Of a stretch of DNA of 64,000 nucleotides, positions 8,432-15,543 are shown in pieces. Below the pieces are notes generated by a model that saw only the letters and a list, made by a program, of their open reading frames with translations, was not told the DNA's origin and did not search any database. Positions within the stretch are counted from its first letter, which is position 1. Every line of letters starts with the position of its first letter. Origin of the DNA: Aestuariibaculum sp. M13 (GTDB lineage Bacteria; Bacteroidota; Bacteroidia; Flavobacteriales; Flavobacteriaceae); NCBI RefSeq assembly GCF_024723255.1, contig NZ_JANIAC010000002.1, positions 186,001-250,000 on the forward strand, written 5' to 3'. Both the position numbers and the translations under genes were made by a program.

Positions 8432-9078
8432 GCTTTATAGTAATCATCGATCACAGACTTTCTTCCTATTGTTTTAGTAATAATATCTTTATCTAAATTC
8501 CAACCTCGGGCAGGCGAATATTCGCGGCCATACCAAATAATTTGAAGATGCAAATCATTCCATAATTCCATCGGGAATAGGCGTTTAGCATCTTTTTCTG
8601 TTTGAGCAACACTTTTTCCGTTACTTAAATTCCAGCGATACATTAAACGAAGAATATGTGTGTCTACCGGAAAAGCAGGAATACCAAAAGCTTGAGACAA
8701 AACCACTCCCGCAGTTTTATGACCTACAGCAGGTAATTCCTCTAAATCTTCAAAATTTTGAGGTACCTCGCCATTGTGTTTTTCAATAAGAATTTTCGAT
8801 AAGCCATGAATGCCTTTACTTTTCATAGGTGACAAACCTACAGGTTTGATGATTTCTCTAATTTCTTCAACCGTTAGTTTTACCATATCATAAGGATTGT
8901 CGGCTTTTTCAAACAACAAAGGTGTAATTTGATTAACGCGAACATCGGTACTTTGTGCAGACATTAATACCGCAATTAACAAGGTATACGGATCTTTATG
9001 ATCTAATGGTACTGGTATAGTAGGATATAACTCTTTAAGTGTTTTTATTACGAACTCAATTTTTTGTTCCTTGGTCAT
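8419..9078 (-). CDS. nth: Endonuclease III (Nth) family DNA glycosylase lacking the iron-sulfur cluster cysteines
   Basis: Endonuclease III removes oxidised pyrimidines and nicks the abasic site in base excision repair. The helix-hairpin-helix (LPAVGHKTAGVVLS) carries the catalytic Lys121, and the conserved Asp139 follows in PVDTHILRL, as Lys120/Asp138 in E. coli Nth. Length 219 is normal. The unusual point is the C-terminus: where E. coli has four cysteines binding a 4Fe-4S cluster, this protein reads WYGREYSPARGWNLDKDI, and there is no cysteine in the whole protein. Other flavobacterial Nth proteins seem, from memory, to share this end, so it is probably a lineage feature rather than decay. 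The gene diverges from the peroxiredoxin gene, a plausible pairing in oxidative-damage defence. Confidence 0.93.
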   Translation of the reverse strand: MTKEQKIEFVIKTLKELYPTIPVPLDHKDPYTLLIAVLMSAQSTDVRVNQITPLLFEKADNPYDMVKLTVEEIREIIKPVGLSPMKSKGIHGLSKILIEKHNGEVPQNFEDLEELPAVGHKTAGVVLSQAFGIPAFPVDTHILRLMYRWNLSNGKSVAQTEKDAKRLFPMELWNDLHLQIIWYGREYSPARGWNLDKDIITKTIGRKSVIDDYYKAKKS

Positions 9079-9163
9079 AAATCGTATTTTTGTACAAAAG
9101 CAAAGTTAATACAACTATTGTATTTGGCTTTGATATTGAATTTAAATTGTAAAAATTAAACAA

Positions 9164-9619
9164 ATGAATACGTTAAAAGTAGGAGATACAGTACCTGATT
9201 TTTCTTCAATAGACGAACAAGGTAATGCGGTATCGCTAAGTGATTATAAAGGTAAAAAGTTAATTGTATTTTTCTATCCGAAAGCGAGCACGCCTGGTTG
9301 TACTGCTGAAGCTTGTAATCTTAGAGATAATTTTGAGGTTTTAAAAGAAAAAGGATTTGAATTGTTAGGCGTGAGTGCCGATAGCGCAAAGCGTCAAAGC
9401 AATTTTAAAGATAAATATGAATTTCCTTTTCCTTTGTTAGCTGATGAAGATAAAACGGTGATTAATGCATTTGGTGTTTGGGGACCGAAGAAATTTATGG
9501 GACGCGAATTCGATGGAATTCACCGAATGACTTTTATTATTGATGAAAACGGGGTTGTAGAGCGTGTTATTGAAAAAGTAAAAACTAAAGATCACGCAGC
9601 TCAAATTTTAGAAGCTTAA
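9164..9619 (+). CDS. bcp: Peroxiredoxin, BCP/PrxQ type (thioredoxin-dependent thiol peroxidase)
   Basis: The 151-residue protein reduces hydrogen peroxide and organic hydroperoxides with electrons from thioredoxin. The peroxidatic Cys46 lies in FYPKASTPGCTAEAC, and a second cysteine, Cys51, sits five residues later at the place of the resolving cysteine in the E. coli BCP subclass. The rest (VGDTVPDF, FELLGVSADS, FPLLADEDK, GIHRMTFIIDENG) is typical AhpC/TSA fold. The protein is cytoplasmic with no signal peptide. It is divergent from nth across 85 bases and closed by its own terminator. Confidence 0.95.
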   Translation: MNTLKVGDTVPDFSSIDEQGNAVSLSDYKGKKLIVFFYPKASTPGCTAEACNLRDNFEVLKEKGFELLGVSADSAKRQSNFKDKYEFPFPLLADEDKTVINAFGVWGPKKFMGREFDGIHRMTFIIDENGVVERVIEKVKTKDHAAQILEA

Positions 9620-9638
9620 AGTTTGAAAATATCACATA

Positions 9639-9668
9639 AAAAAAGCAGCTTAATAAAGCTGCTTTTTT
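9639..9668 (+). terminator. Intrinsic terminator after bcp
   Basis: The arms AGCAGCTT and AAGCTGCT surround a short AATA loop, with A-run before and T-run after, so it can also serve the converging gene at 9686. Confidence 0.85.
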
Positions 9669-9685
9669 GTTTCTATATAGAAAGA

Positions 9686-11149
9686 TTATTTTCTTTTTCT
9701 GATTAGAGTTAATGGTTTTCTTGAATAACCGAATAATCTATAATCTTTAATTAATTCAGCTGTTCCGTCAGGTACCATATCTTCCCATCCGCTTTCCCCA
9801 TTGGCAATCATATTTAAGATTTCGCGAGAGAAAATATTCATAATTGTAGGATCGTATTCTTCAATGTCGATTACTTTGCCATTGTATTTAAAGAATTTAT
9901 ATAATTCTTTCATACGTGGATACACTTTTAGGTTTTCACTGGTAATTAATTCACCGGTTTCCTGATCGTGCATTGGGTATAGGTAAACTTTTAAATCCTT
10001 AAAGAATAACTTACCAAATGCTTCTAAAATACCTCCACTTAAATGTCTGTAATATTTCTCGTCGAAAATATCAACTAGATTGCTAACACCCATGGCTAAT
10101 CCCATTCTGGATTTTGTATAGTTAGAGAAGTATTCTACTACTTTATAGTATTCCTGGAAGTTCGAAATCATTACCGAATGTCCAAGCGCACAAAGTAAAT
10201 CGGCTCTATCAATGAAATCCTGCTCGTCAATTTCACCTTCAGCTCTTAAATTAGATAAGGTAATCTCGAAAACAACTTCGGTTTTTTCTTTATCAACTTT
10301 ATTTTCTTTGATAAACATTTCGTATGATTTTTCATACATCTCCATGTTTACCTTGGTTACGGGTCTAAAACTTCCGCGAAGCGCTAAAATGTTTTTTTTG
10401 TAAAATATTTTAGCAGGCAAAACATTTGTTCCGTCAGGCCCAAACATTACGGCATCGGTCATGCCATTCTTAACCAGTTGTAAACTCATTAAACGGTTGT
10501 CTACATTTTTAAAGACAGGACCAGAGAAGTTTATGGTATCGATTTCTAATCGATCTTTATCTAAATGGTCGTATAAATAACGAAGTAATTTTTTAGGTTC
10601 GTTATATTTATAAAAAGCGCCATAAATTAAGTTAGTTCCTAAAACTCCAAGGGTTTCTTGTTGTAATCTGGCATCGGTTTCTTTAAAACGAAGGTGTAAA
10701 ATAATTTCGTTGTAATCGCCACCAGCTTCAACCTGATATTTAATACCAACCCAACCGTGTCCTTTAAATTGCTTAGCAAAATCTATAGTTGCTACAGTAT
10801 TGGCATAGGTAAAGAAGATTTTATTCGGATTTTTTTCACGTGTTAAGCGGTTTTCCATAAGATTCATCTCATGGGTTAACATTTTTCTTAAACGCGCTTC
10901 AGTTACATATCGACCGTCGTCTTCGGCACCATATATAGCATCACTAAAATCTTTATCGTAAGCAGACATTGCCTTTGCAATGGTTCCAGAAGCACCCCCG
11001 GCTCTAAAAAAATGTCTACAGGTTTCTTGTCCGGCACCAATTTCGGCGAAGGTTCCGTAAATATTTTCGTTTAAGTTAATTCGAAGGGCTTTAGTTTTTA
11101 ACGAAGGAATATCATCAAATTCTCTATCACCTTTAATGGTTATTTCCAT
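9686..11149 (-). CDS. Conserved 487-residue protein of unknown function
   Basis: A large soluble protein with no signal peptide or membrane segment. It opens with MEITIKGDREFDDIPSLKTKALRINLNENIYGTF in full-length form and carries striking conserved-looking segments such as EIGAGQETCRHFFRAGGASGT, ANTVATIDFAKQ, GTNLIYGAF, ADLLCALGHSVMISN and a C-terminal YSRKPLTLIRKRK. From memory, flavobacterial homologues are sometimes labelled nicotinate-nucleotide adenylyltransferase, but I see no HxGH nucleotidyltransferase motif and do not adopt that label. It ends against the bcp terminator and is divergent from the MBL-fold gene. The gene is intact and long, so a house-keeping enzymatic role in this phylum is likely but unassigned. 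Confidence 0.8.
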   Translation of the reverse strand: MEITIKGDREFDDIPSLKTKALRINLNENIYGTFAEIGAGQETCRHFFRAGGASGTIAKAMSAYDKDFSDAIYGAEDDGRYVTEARLRKMLTHEMNLMENRLTREKNPNKIFFTYANTVATIDFAKQFKGHGWVGIKYQVEAGGDYNEIILHLRFKETDARLQQETLGVLGTNLIYGAFYKYNEPKKLLRYLYDHLDKDRLEIDTINFSGPVFKNVDNRLMSLQLVKNGMTDAVMFGPDGTNVLPAKIFYKKNILALRGSFRPVTKVNMEMYEKSYEMFIKENKVDKEKTEVVFEITLSNLRAEGEIDEQDFIDRADLLCALGHSVMISNFQEYYKVVEYFSNYTKSRMGLAMGVSNLVDIFDEKYYRHLSGGILEAFGKLFFKDLKVYLYPMHDQETGELITSENLKVYPRMKELYKFFKYNGKVIDIEEYDPTIMNIFSREILNMIANGESGWEDMVPDGTAELIKDYRLFGYSRKPLTLIRKRK

Positions 11150-11246
11150 AGGTTTTTAAAGTTAGTTTCTATTGTGGAGTAAAGATATTAAATAAGTAAG
11201 GGAAACAAAAAAACATTCTTATTTTTGTGATAAACTTAAGAATCGA

Positions 11247-12008
11247 TTGAAAATAACATTTCTTGGTACAGGTACATCTCAAGGAGTTCCTATAATAGGG
11301 AGCGATCATCCAGTTTGTTTAAGTAAAGATCCTAAGGATAAGCGACTAAGAGTGTCCGTTTTAGTTGAATGGAATAATTACACTTATGTAATAGATTGTG
11401 GTCCTGATTTCAGATATCAAATGTTACGTTCAGGTTGTAAAAGAATAGATGGTATTGTGTTCACTCATGAACATGCCGACCATGTTGCGGGTTTAGATGA
11501 TATTCGTCCGTTTTATTTCAGACAAGGCGACATTCCTATTTATGCACACAAGCGTGTTTTAAAATCTTTAGTAAAGAAGTACGATTATATATTTGCTACA
11601 AAAAACAAATATCCGGGAGCACCAACAGTCCTTACAAACCGTGTTAAAAATAAACCGTTTCAGTTAAAGAATTTGGAAGTTATTCCGGTAAACGGAAAGC
11701 ATGGAGACTTACAGGTTTTTGGATATAAATTTGGAGATTTTGCATATCTCACCGATATGAAGACCTTAAAAGAAAAGGAGATTGAAAAAATAAAAAATGT
11801 AAAAGTTTTAGTTGTTAATGCATTACGTTACGAACCACATTATTCTCACTTTAATTTAGACGAGGCTTTAGACTTTATAAATAAGGTAAATCCGGGAAAA
11901 GCATATTTAACTCATATTAGTCATTTGTTAGGTTTTCACGAAGAAGTAGAGAAAACTTTGCCAGAAAATGTATTTTTGGCCCACGATGAATTACAAATTA
12001 TCATTTAA
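11247..12008 (+). CDS. Metallo-beta-lactamase-fold hydrolase, PhnP/RNase Z-like group
   Basis: The 253-residue protein starts with MKITFLGTGTSQGVP, the usual beginning of this family, which fixes the start at a TTG codon. The metal site is complete: HxHxDH in THEHADHVAGLDD (about residues 75-80), a further His in PVNGKHG, an Asp in YLTDMK and a late His in LTHISH. Family members include cyclic phosphodiesterases such as PhnP and tRNA-processing RNase Z; the short GTGTSQG opening and length point to the PhnP-like side. Substrate unknown. The gene lies ten bases upstream of the following gene and probably shares its transcript. Confidence 0.88.
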   Translation: MKITFLGTGTSQGVPIIGSDHPVCLSKDPKDKRLRVSVLVEWNNYTYVIDCGPDFRYQMLRSGCKRIDGIVFTHEHADHVAGLDDIRPFYFRQGDIPIYAHKRVLKSLVKKYDYIFATKNKYPGAPTVLTNRVKNKPFQLKNLEVIPVNGKHGDLQVFGYKFGDFAYLTDMKTLKEKEIEKIKNVKVLVVNALRYEPHYSHFNLDEALDFINKVNPGKAYLTHISHLLGFHEEVEKTLPENVFLAHDELQIII

Positions 12009-12018
12009 AAAATAGAAG

Positions 12019-12519
12019 ATGAAGCAAAGAATTTTTATGTATTTGTTTGTGTTTGCCATGTTATTGGTATTGTTTCAGTTTGTTAACTCGAAACGCGTGT
12101 TTGAAGACATGAACAAAAACATTGGTGATTATAAAGAACAATTACAGCAATACAAAGATTCACTGGTAACCATGCAACACGAAATTGCAGATTTATCACA
12201 TTTCAATTTAAATAGAAATGAAGACGCGATTAGCTATTTTGAAAATCAAGGTTACAATACAAGTGAATTAATTCCTATTATAAAAGACGAACTTTACAAG
12301 TTGAATGAAGTAAAAGGAGAACATCCTATGGTACCATATGCCGCAAGTGAAGGTAAACGTATGATGATTAACACTATTAAATTGTTAAATCACAAATGGA
12401 TTATTGCAGATTTCACGGATGGAAAATACTGGGGAGAAATGTTTTTAACCTATTACATTAACGAAGATCAACAAATTGAATTTAATGTTGTTGAGTCGTT
12501 TTTGTATCCATTCGATTAA
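12019..12519 (+). CDS. Membrane-anchored protein with coiled coil, unknown function
   Basis: The 166-residue product has one N-terminal membrane segment (about residues 5-22, FMYLFVFAMLLVLFQFV) followed by a coiled-coil stretch (about 28-65, KNIGDYKEQLQQYKDSLV). A small globular domain follows, with FNLNRNEDAISYFENQGY, EVKGEHPMVPYA, NHKWIIADFTDGKYWGEM and a C-terminal FLYPFD. The domain probably faces the periplasm. Flavobacterial relatives are often simply called hydrolase, for which I see no catalytic motif. It follows the MBL-fold gene by ten bases, suggesting one operon. Confidence 0.75.
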   Translation: MKQRIFMYLFVFAMLLVLFQFVNSKRVFEDMNKNIGDYKEQLQQYKDSLVTMQHEIADLSHFNLNRNEDAISYFENQGYNTSELIPIIKDELYKLNEVKGEHPMVPYAASEGKRMMINTIKLLNHKWIIADFTDGKYWGEMFLTYYINEDQQIEFNVVESFLYPFD

Positions 12520-12593
12520 ATTCTGAATTTTACTCGATAACCGAAATGTCAATATTTTGAAGCTTGCTTCAAAATTAAACTAAGTTTCTTTAT

Positions 12594-12625
12594 AACGCCT
12601 CGTGTACTTGTATCGAGGTGTTTTA
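12594..12625 (+). terminator. Probable terminator after the MBL-fold operon
   Basis: The nine-base arms 12594-12602 (ACGCCTCG core) and 12614-12622 pair with one G-U, followed by TTTTACTTT. A second perfect hairpin, TTTTGAAGC/GCTTCAAAA, lies at 12555-12574 but has almost no loop and no T-run. Confidence 0.6.
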
Positions 12626-12991
12626 CTTTGTTCTATAAGCTATTCCCTTTTGTTTTTTGGTTTCGCCAACATACGAGTATTCGTAAGTGTAAGAGCTGTC
12701 GGTGGTTGTTAAGATTTTTAAATGAATATCTTTTCGTTCGGCCATGTTTTTCGGATTAATGGTTTTAAAAATAACTTCACAATCATTAATCCATCGTAAA
12801 GAAGAAGAATCTACTTTATTGTTGTAGGTTTCCACCTGAAGATCTTCAGTACGTTTAAACTTTGACTTAAATAATTCGCCGTTAATAGTTACTTCGCTAT
12901 AAAATTCTCCGGTTTTGTAATCACTACAATTACGTGTCGTTTCATAACAGCTAAATAAGCTTAAAAAGATTAGAGCGTATAAAAATTTCAT
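12623..12991 (-). CDS. Small lipoprotein of unknown function (flavobacterial family)
   Basis: The 122-residue product has a short lipoprotein signal peptide ending LFSC, lipidated at Cys15. The mature part contains RNCSDYKTGEF, a beta-rich middle and RWINDCEVIFKTINPKNMAE. As I recall, close relatives in Flavobacteriaceae carry the transferred name DNA topoisomerase IV, which the sequence does not support in any way. It is likely an inner-face or periplasmic lipoprotein. It lies 56 bases downstream of the XRE regulator on the same strand and may be cotranscribed with it. Confidence 0.78.
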   Translation of the reverse strand: MKFLYALIFLSLFSCYETTRNCSDYKTGEFYSEVTINGELFKSKFKRTEDLQVETYNNKVDSSSLRWINDCEVIFKTINPKNMAERKDIHLKILTTTDSSYTYEYSYVGETKKQKGIAYRTK

Positions 12992-13047
12992 CTGGACGAA
13001 TTATATGGTTTTAAAATTTCAGGCAAAGGTACTAAACAATCTTAATT

Positions 13048-13467
13048 TTAATTGTGATAGTTCTTAAAAGTACCATCTGAATAAAAAACAACAATACGCT
13101 CTATAGTTTTGTCATTTGCATTTTCAGAAAATATTTTTTCTTCTGGAAGATTTATGGGCGCTCTGGAAATTGGTGGTGTATTTACAACCTGATTAATTTT
13201 TGGAGGAGCTTCAACCGGAGGTGAAGGTGTAATTTCTTTTTTCGCAGGAAAACTTCCTTTGCCATTTAACAACCAATACAATTCTACTTCCGGATAAGCT
13301 GAAAGAATTTTTAGAACAAACTCTAAACTTGGTTTATTTCGCCCGGATAAAATGTGCGATATGCTTGAGCGTTGAACACCTATTTTTTCTGCAAAAGAAG
13401 AGGCAGATTCACCGTAAAAATTGATGACTCTCTCCAGGCGTGTTGTGAATTCTTCTGTGTTTATCAT
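13048..13467 (-). CDS. XRE-family helix-turn-helix transcriptional regulator
   Basis: The 139-residue protein has an N-terminal HTH_3 domain at about residues 5-68 (RLERVINFYGESASSFAEKIGVQRSSISHILSGRNKPS in the full sequence). A Pro-rich linker follows (PSPPVEAPPKI ... PPISRAPINLPEE), and the short C-terminal end is IERIVVFYSDGTFKNYHN. That end is common in flavobacterial regulators of this kind and may be a dimerisation or ligand tail. It is divergent from the M14 peptidase gene across 335 bases that carry seven copies of a palindromic ACAAWTGT site, strongly suggesting that it binds there and controls both genes. Effector unknown. Confidence 0.88.
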   Translation of the reverse strand: MINTEEFTTRLERVINFYGESASSFAEKIGVQRSSISHILSGRNKPSLEFVLKILSAYPEVELYWLLNGKGSFPAKKEITPSPPVEAPPKINQVVNTPPISRAPINLPEEKIFSENANDKTIERIVVFYSDGTFKNYHN

Positions 13468-13474
13468 TGTAATC

Positions 13475-13538
13475 GTTTACAAATGTTTACCATGTCACAA
13501 ATGTAACAAAAATATATTTACAGTATACAAATGTATAC
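13475..13538 (-). promoter_or_regulatory. Operator-like site cluster A, next to the XRE gene start
   Basis: Three copies of a palindrome-like motif, consensus GTTTACAAATGTAWAC, lie at 13475-13490, 13494-13507 and 13523-13538; the last, GTATACAAATGTATAC, is symmetric except for the central base pair. On the minus strand copies two and three contain TACATTTG, a TAnnTTTG -7 element, so the operators overlap possible promoters of the regulator. Centres are 18 and 30 bases apart. Confidence 0.6.
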
Positions 13539-13693
13539 AAAAAACAAGTAAAAAATGTAAATTTATATAAAGCTTTACTTTAATGTAATATCATTAAATA
13601 ACTGAAATATAATATTTTAAATATATATTGCTGTTTGTCGATAAACAACTAAGTTATTATGGAGATTAAAGGGTTATCCGACGAAACACCAGT

Positions 13694-13791
13694 GTTTACA
13701 AATGTATACAACTAATTTTAAATTAATGTTTACAATTGTAAATCACCGATTGTTGACAATTGTAACTTTTTAAATTCTTACATTTGTCAAC
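13694..13791 (+). promoter_or_regulatory. Operator-like site cluster B, next to the M14 peptidase gene start
   Basis: Four further copies lie at 13694-13709, 13728-13743, 13752-13766 and, inverted, 13777-13791. TTTACAATTGTAAA at 13729-13742 is a perfect 14-base palindrome. The last copy holds TACATTTG (13779-13786), a full -7 promoter match 16 bases before the peptidase ATG, so binding there should block RNA polymerase. Centres are 34, 24 and 24 bases apart. Between clusters A and B (13539-13693) I see only AT-rich sequence. Confidence 0.6.
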
Positions 13792-13802
13792 AAATTATTA
13801 TC

Positions 13803-14936
13803 ATGCAATTAGAGACCATAAAATCACTTTACTTAAACAACAAAGAGTCGCGTTTAAGTCATCGATATATAACCAACAATCACATTAAACCTGTTCTAGA
13901 TTCTTTAAACAACCAATTAAATATTGAGTGTATTGGGCAATCTGTTTTAAAAGACGATATATATGCATTTAAAATTGGTAAAGGTGATAAACGGATTCTT
14001 ATGTGGTCGCAAATGCACGGTAACGAATCGACAACAACTAAGGCTATTTTTGATCTTACAAACACCTTATTAAGCAACGATGCTTCTGTAAAACACATTT
14101 TAGAAGCTTGTACTTTGTATGTTATTCCAATTTTAAATCCGGATGGCGCTAAGGCTTATACTCGAATAAATGCCAATGAAGTGGATTTAAACAGGGATGC
14201 TCAAAATTTAACTCAGCCTGAAAGTTTGGTTCTGAAAGCAGCTTTCGAAGCTTTTAAACCACATTATTGTTATAATCTACATGGTCAGCGTACTATTTTT
14301 AGTGCTGGGAGAGCTGAAAAATCGGCTACAATATCATTCTTGTCACCAGCGCAGGACCAGGAATGTACTATTACGCCTAACAGAAAGGTGGCTATGGAGA
14401 TTATAAGTGTAATGAATGAGGCTCTGCAAAAGGAGATACCAGGGCAGGTTGGGGTGTATGATGATGCCTTTAACTTAAATTGTGTAGGAGATACGTTTCA
14501 AAGTAAAAATGTGCCAACCATTTTATTTGAAGCAGGTCATTTTCATGATGATTACGGAAGGGAAAAGACACGAGAGCTTATTTATATATCTTACATCACT
14601 TCCTTTGATTATATAGCTAAAAACAACGTTTCAGGGGGTAATTATGAAGCTTATTTAGAAATTCCTGAAAACGAAAAACTATTTTTAGATGTTATTATTA
14701 GAAATGCATCTATTGGTGATATTGGCATTATGTTTCAGGAGACATTGGTTGATGATGAAGTTGTTTTTATTCCTAAAGTTGATAAAATCGAGGATTTGAA
14801 AGAATTTTATGCACATAAAACGATTCAGGCCAATGGTTTAGAAGTGTTAAATGAATCAGGGAATCCTATTAAGATAGGTGACGAAAACGTTTTCGTGATT
14901 ATGAATAATGAAAAAATCTCATTAATTTCAAAATAA
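13803..14936 (+). CDS. M14-family zinc carboxypeptidase-like protein
   Basis: The 377-residue protein has the M14 metallopeptidase core in its first 260 residues. The zinc ligands are His72 and Glu75 in MHGNE and His160 in NLHGQ, the substrate-binding Asn130-Arg131 lies in VDLNRD, and the probable catalytic Glu is in ILFEAGHFHDD. The last 110 residues form a smaller extra domain. There is no signal peptide, so it acts in the cytoplasm, unlike digestive carboxypeptidases. The family also includes deacylases such as succinylglutamate desuccinylase and peptidoglycan-peptide carboxypeptidases, so the substrate is open. The divergent XRE regulator and the operator sites upstream suggest tightly regulated expression; an Lrp/AsnC regulator follows 70 bases later. 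Confidence 0.85.
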   Translation: MQLETIKSLYLNNKESRLSHRYITNNHIKPVLDSLNNQLNIECIGQSVLKDDIYAFKIGKGDKRILMWSQMHGNESTTTKAIFDLTNTLLSNDASVKHILEACTLYVIPILNPDGAKAYTRINANEVDLNRDAQNLTQPESLVLKAAFEAFKPHYCYNLHGQRTIFSAGRAEKSATISFLSPAQDQECTITPNRKVAMEIISVMNEALQKEIPGQVGVYDDAFNLNCVGDTFQSKNVPTILFEAGHFHDDYGREKTRELIYISYITSFDYIAKNNVSGGNYEAYLEIPENEKLFLDVIIRNASIGDIGIMFQETLVDDEVVFIPKVDKIEDLKEFYAHKTIQANGLEVLNESGNPIKIGDENVFVIMNNEKISLISK

Positions 14937-14947
14937 AGCCTATTATT

Positions 14948-14982
14948 AATGTATTATTTTTAAAGAAAATGTACTATTTTTG
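14948..14982 (+). promoter_or_regulatory. Tandem 14-base repeat with -7 element upstream of the Lrp-type gene
   Basis: AATGTATTATTTTT (14948-14961) and AATGTACTATTTTT (14968-14981) are direct repeats 20 bases apart, i.e. about two helical turns. The second ends in TATTTTTG (14975-14982), a TAnnTTTG match 24 bases before the ATG. This could be a tandem promoter or an autoregulatory site for the Lrp-type protein. Confidence 0.4.
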
Positions 14983-15006
14983 CTTTATACTTAAGAATAA
15001 TTAATT

Positions 15007-15486
15007 ATGGGGAAAATTAAATTAGACGAGATTGATCACCAAATCCTTGATATGTTAATCGATAACACTAGGATTCCGTTTACAGACATTGCAAAAAAAT
15101 TACTAATATCGGCAGGTACTGTGCACGTAAGAGTGAAGAAAATGGAAGAACATGGTATTATTAAAGGTTCTTCTTTAATGTTAGATTATAAAAAATTAGG
15201 ATATTCTTTCATAGCATACGTAGGAGTATTTTTAAATAAAACTTCGGAAACTAAATTTGTTTTAGAAAGAATTAATCAGATTCCTTACGTTACCGTTGCG
15301 CATATTACAACAGGTAAATTTAATGTTTTCTGTAAGATTCGTGCAAAAAGTACAGAACACGCTAAGGAAGTAATCTTTATGCTGGATGATATTGAAGGTG
15401 TTTACAGAACAGAAACTATGATATCGTTAGAAGAGAGTATCAATGATAAAAAACGATTAATGCATACTATTTTCAATGAAATGTAA
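15007..15486 (+). CDS. Lrp/AsnC-family transcriptional regulator
   Basis: The 159-residue length is standard. The N-terminal winged helix-turn-helix spans about residues 5-58 (LDEIDHQILDMLIDNTRIPFTDIAKKLLISAGTVHVRVKKMEE overall). The C-terminal RAM domain from about 70 binds small effectors, usually amino acids, and drives oligomerisation (FIAYVGVFL, IPYVTVAHITTGKFNVFCKI, GVYRTETMISLEES). No effector can be predicted. The upstream M14 gene is on the same strand, but a direct repeat with its own -7 element precedes this gene, so it is probably transcribed separately. Confidence 0.92.
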   Translation: MGKIKLDEIDHQILDMLIDNTRIPFTDIAKKLLISAGTVHVRVKKMEEHGIIKGSSLMLDYKKLGYSFIAYVGVFLNKTSETKFVLERINQIPYVTVAHITTGKFNVFCKIRAKSTEHAKEVIFMLDDIEGVYRTETMISLEESINDKKRLMHTIFNEM

Positions 15487-15506
15487 GCTTAATCTCTATG
15501 CATAAG

Positions 15507-15540
15507 AAAAACGCTGATTTATATAATCAGCGTTTTTTTT
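15507..15540. terminator. Intrinsic terminator after the Lrp-type gene
   Basis: The arms AAAAACGCTGATT and AATCAGCGTTTTT pair over 12-13 bases with a TATAT loop and a long T-run. The converging dehydrogenase gene ends four bases beyond it, so it may serve both. Confidence 0.88.
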
Positions 15541-15543
15541 GTT

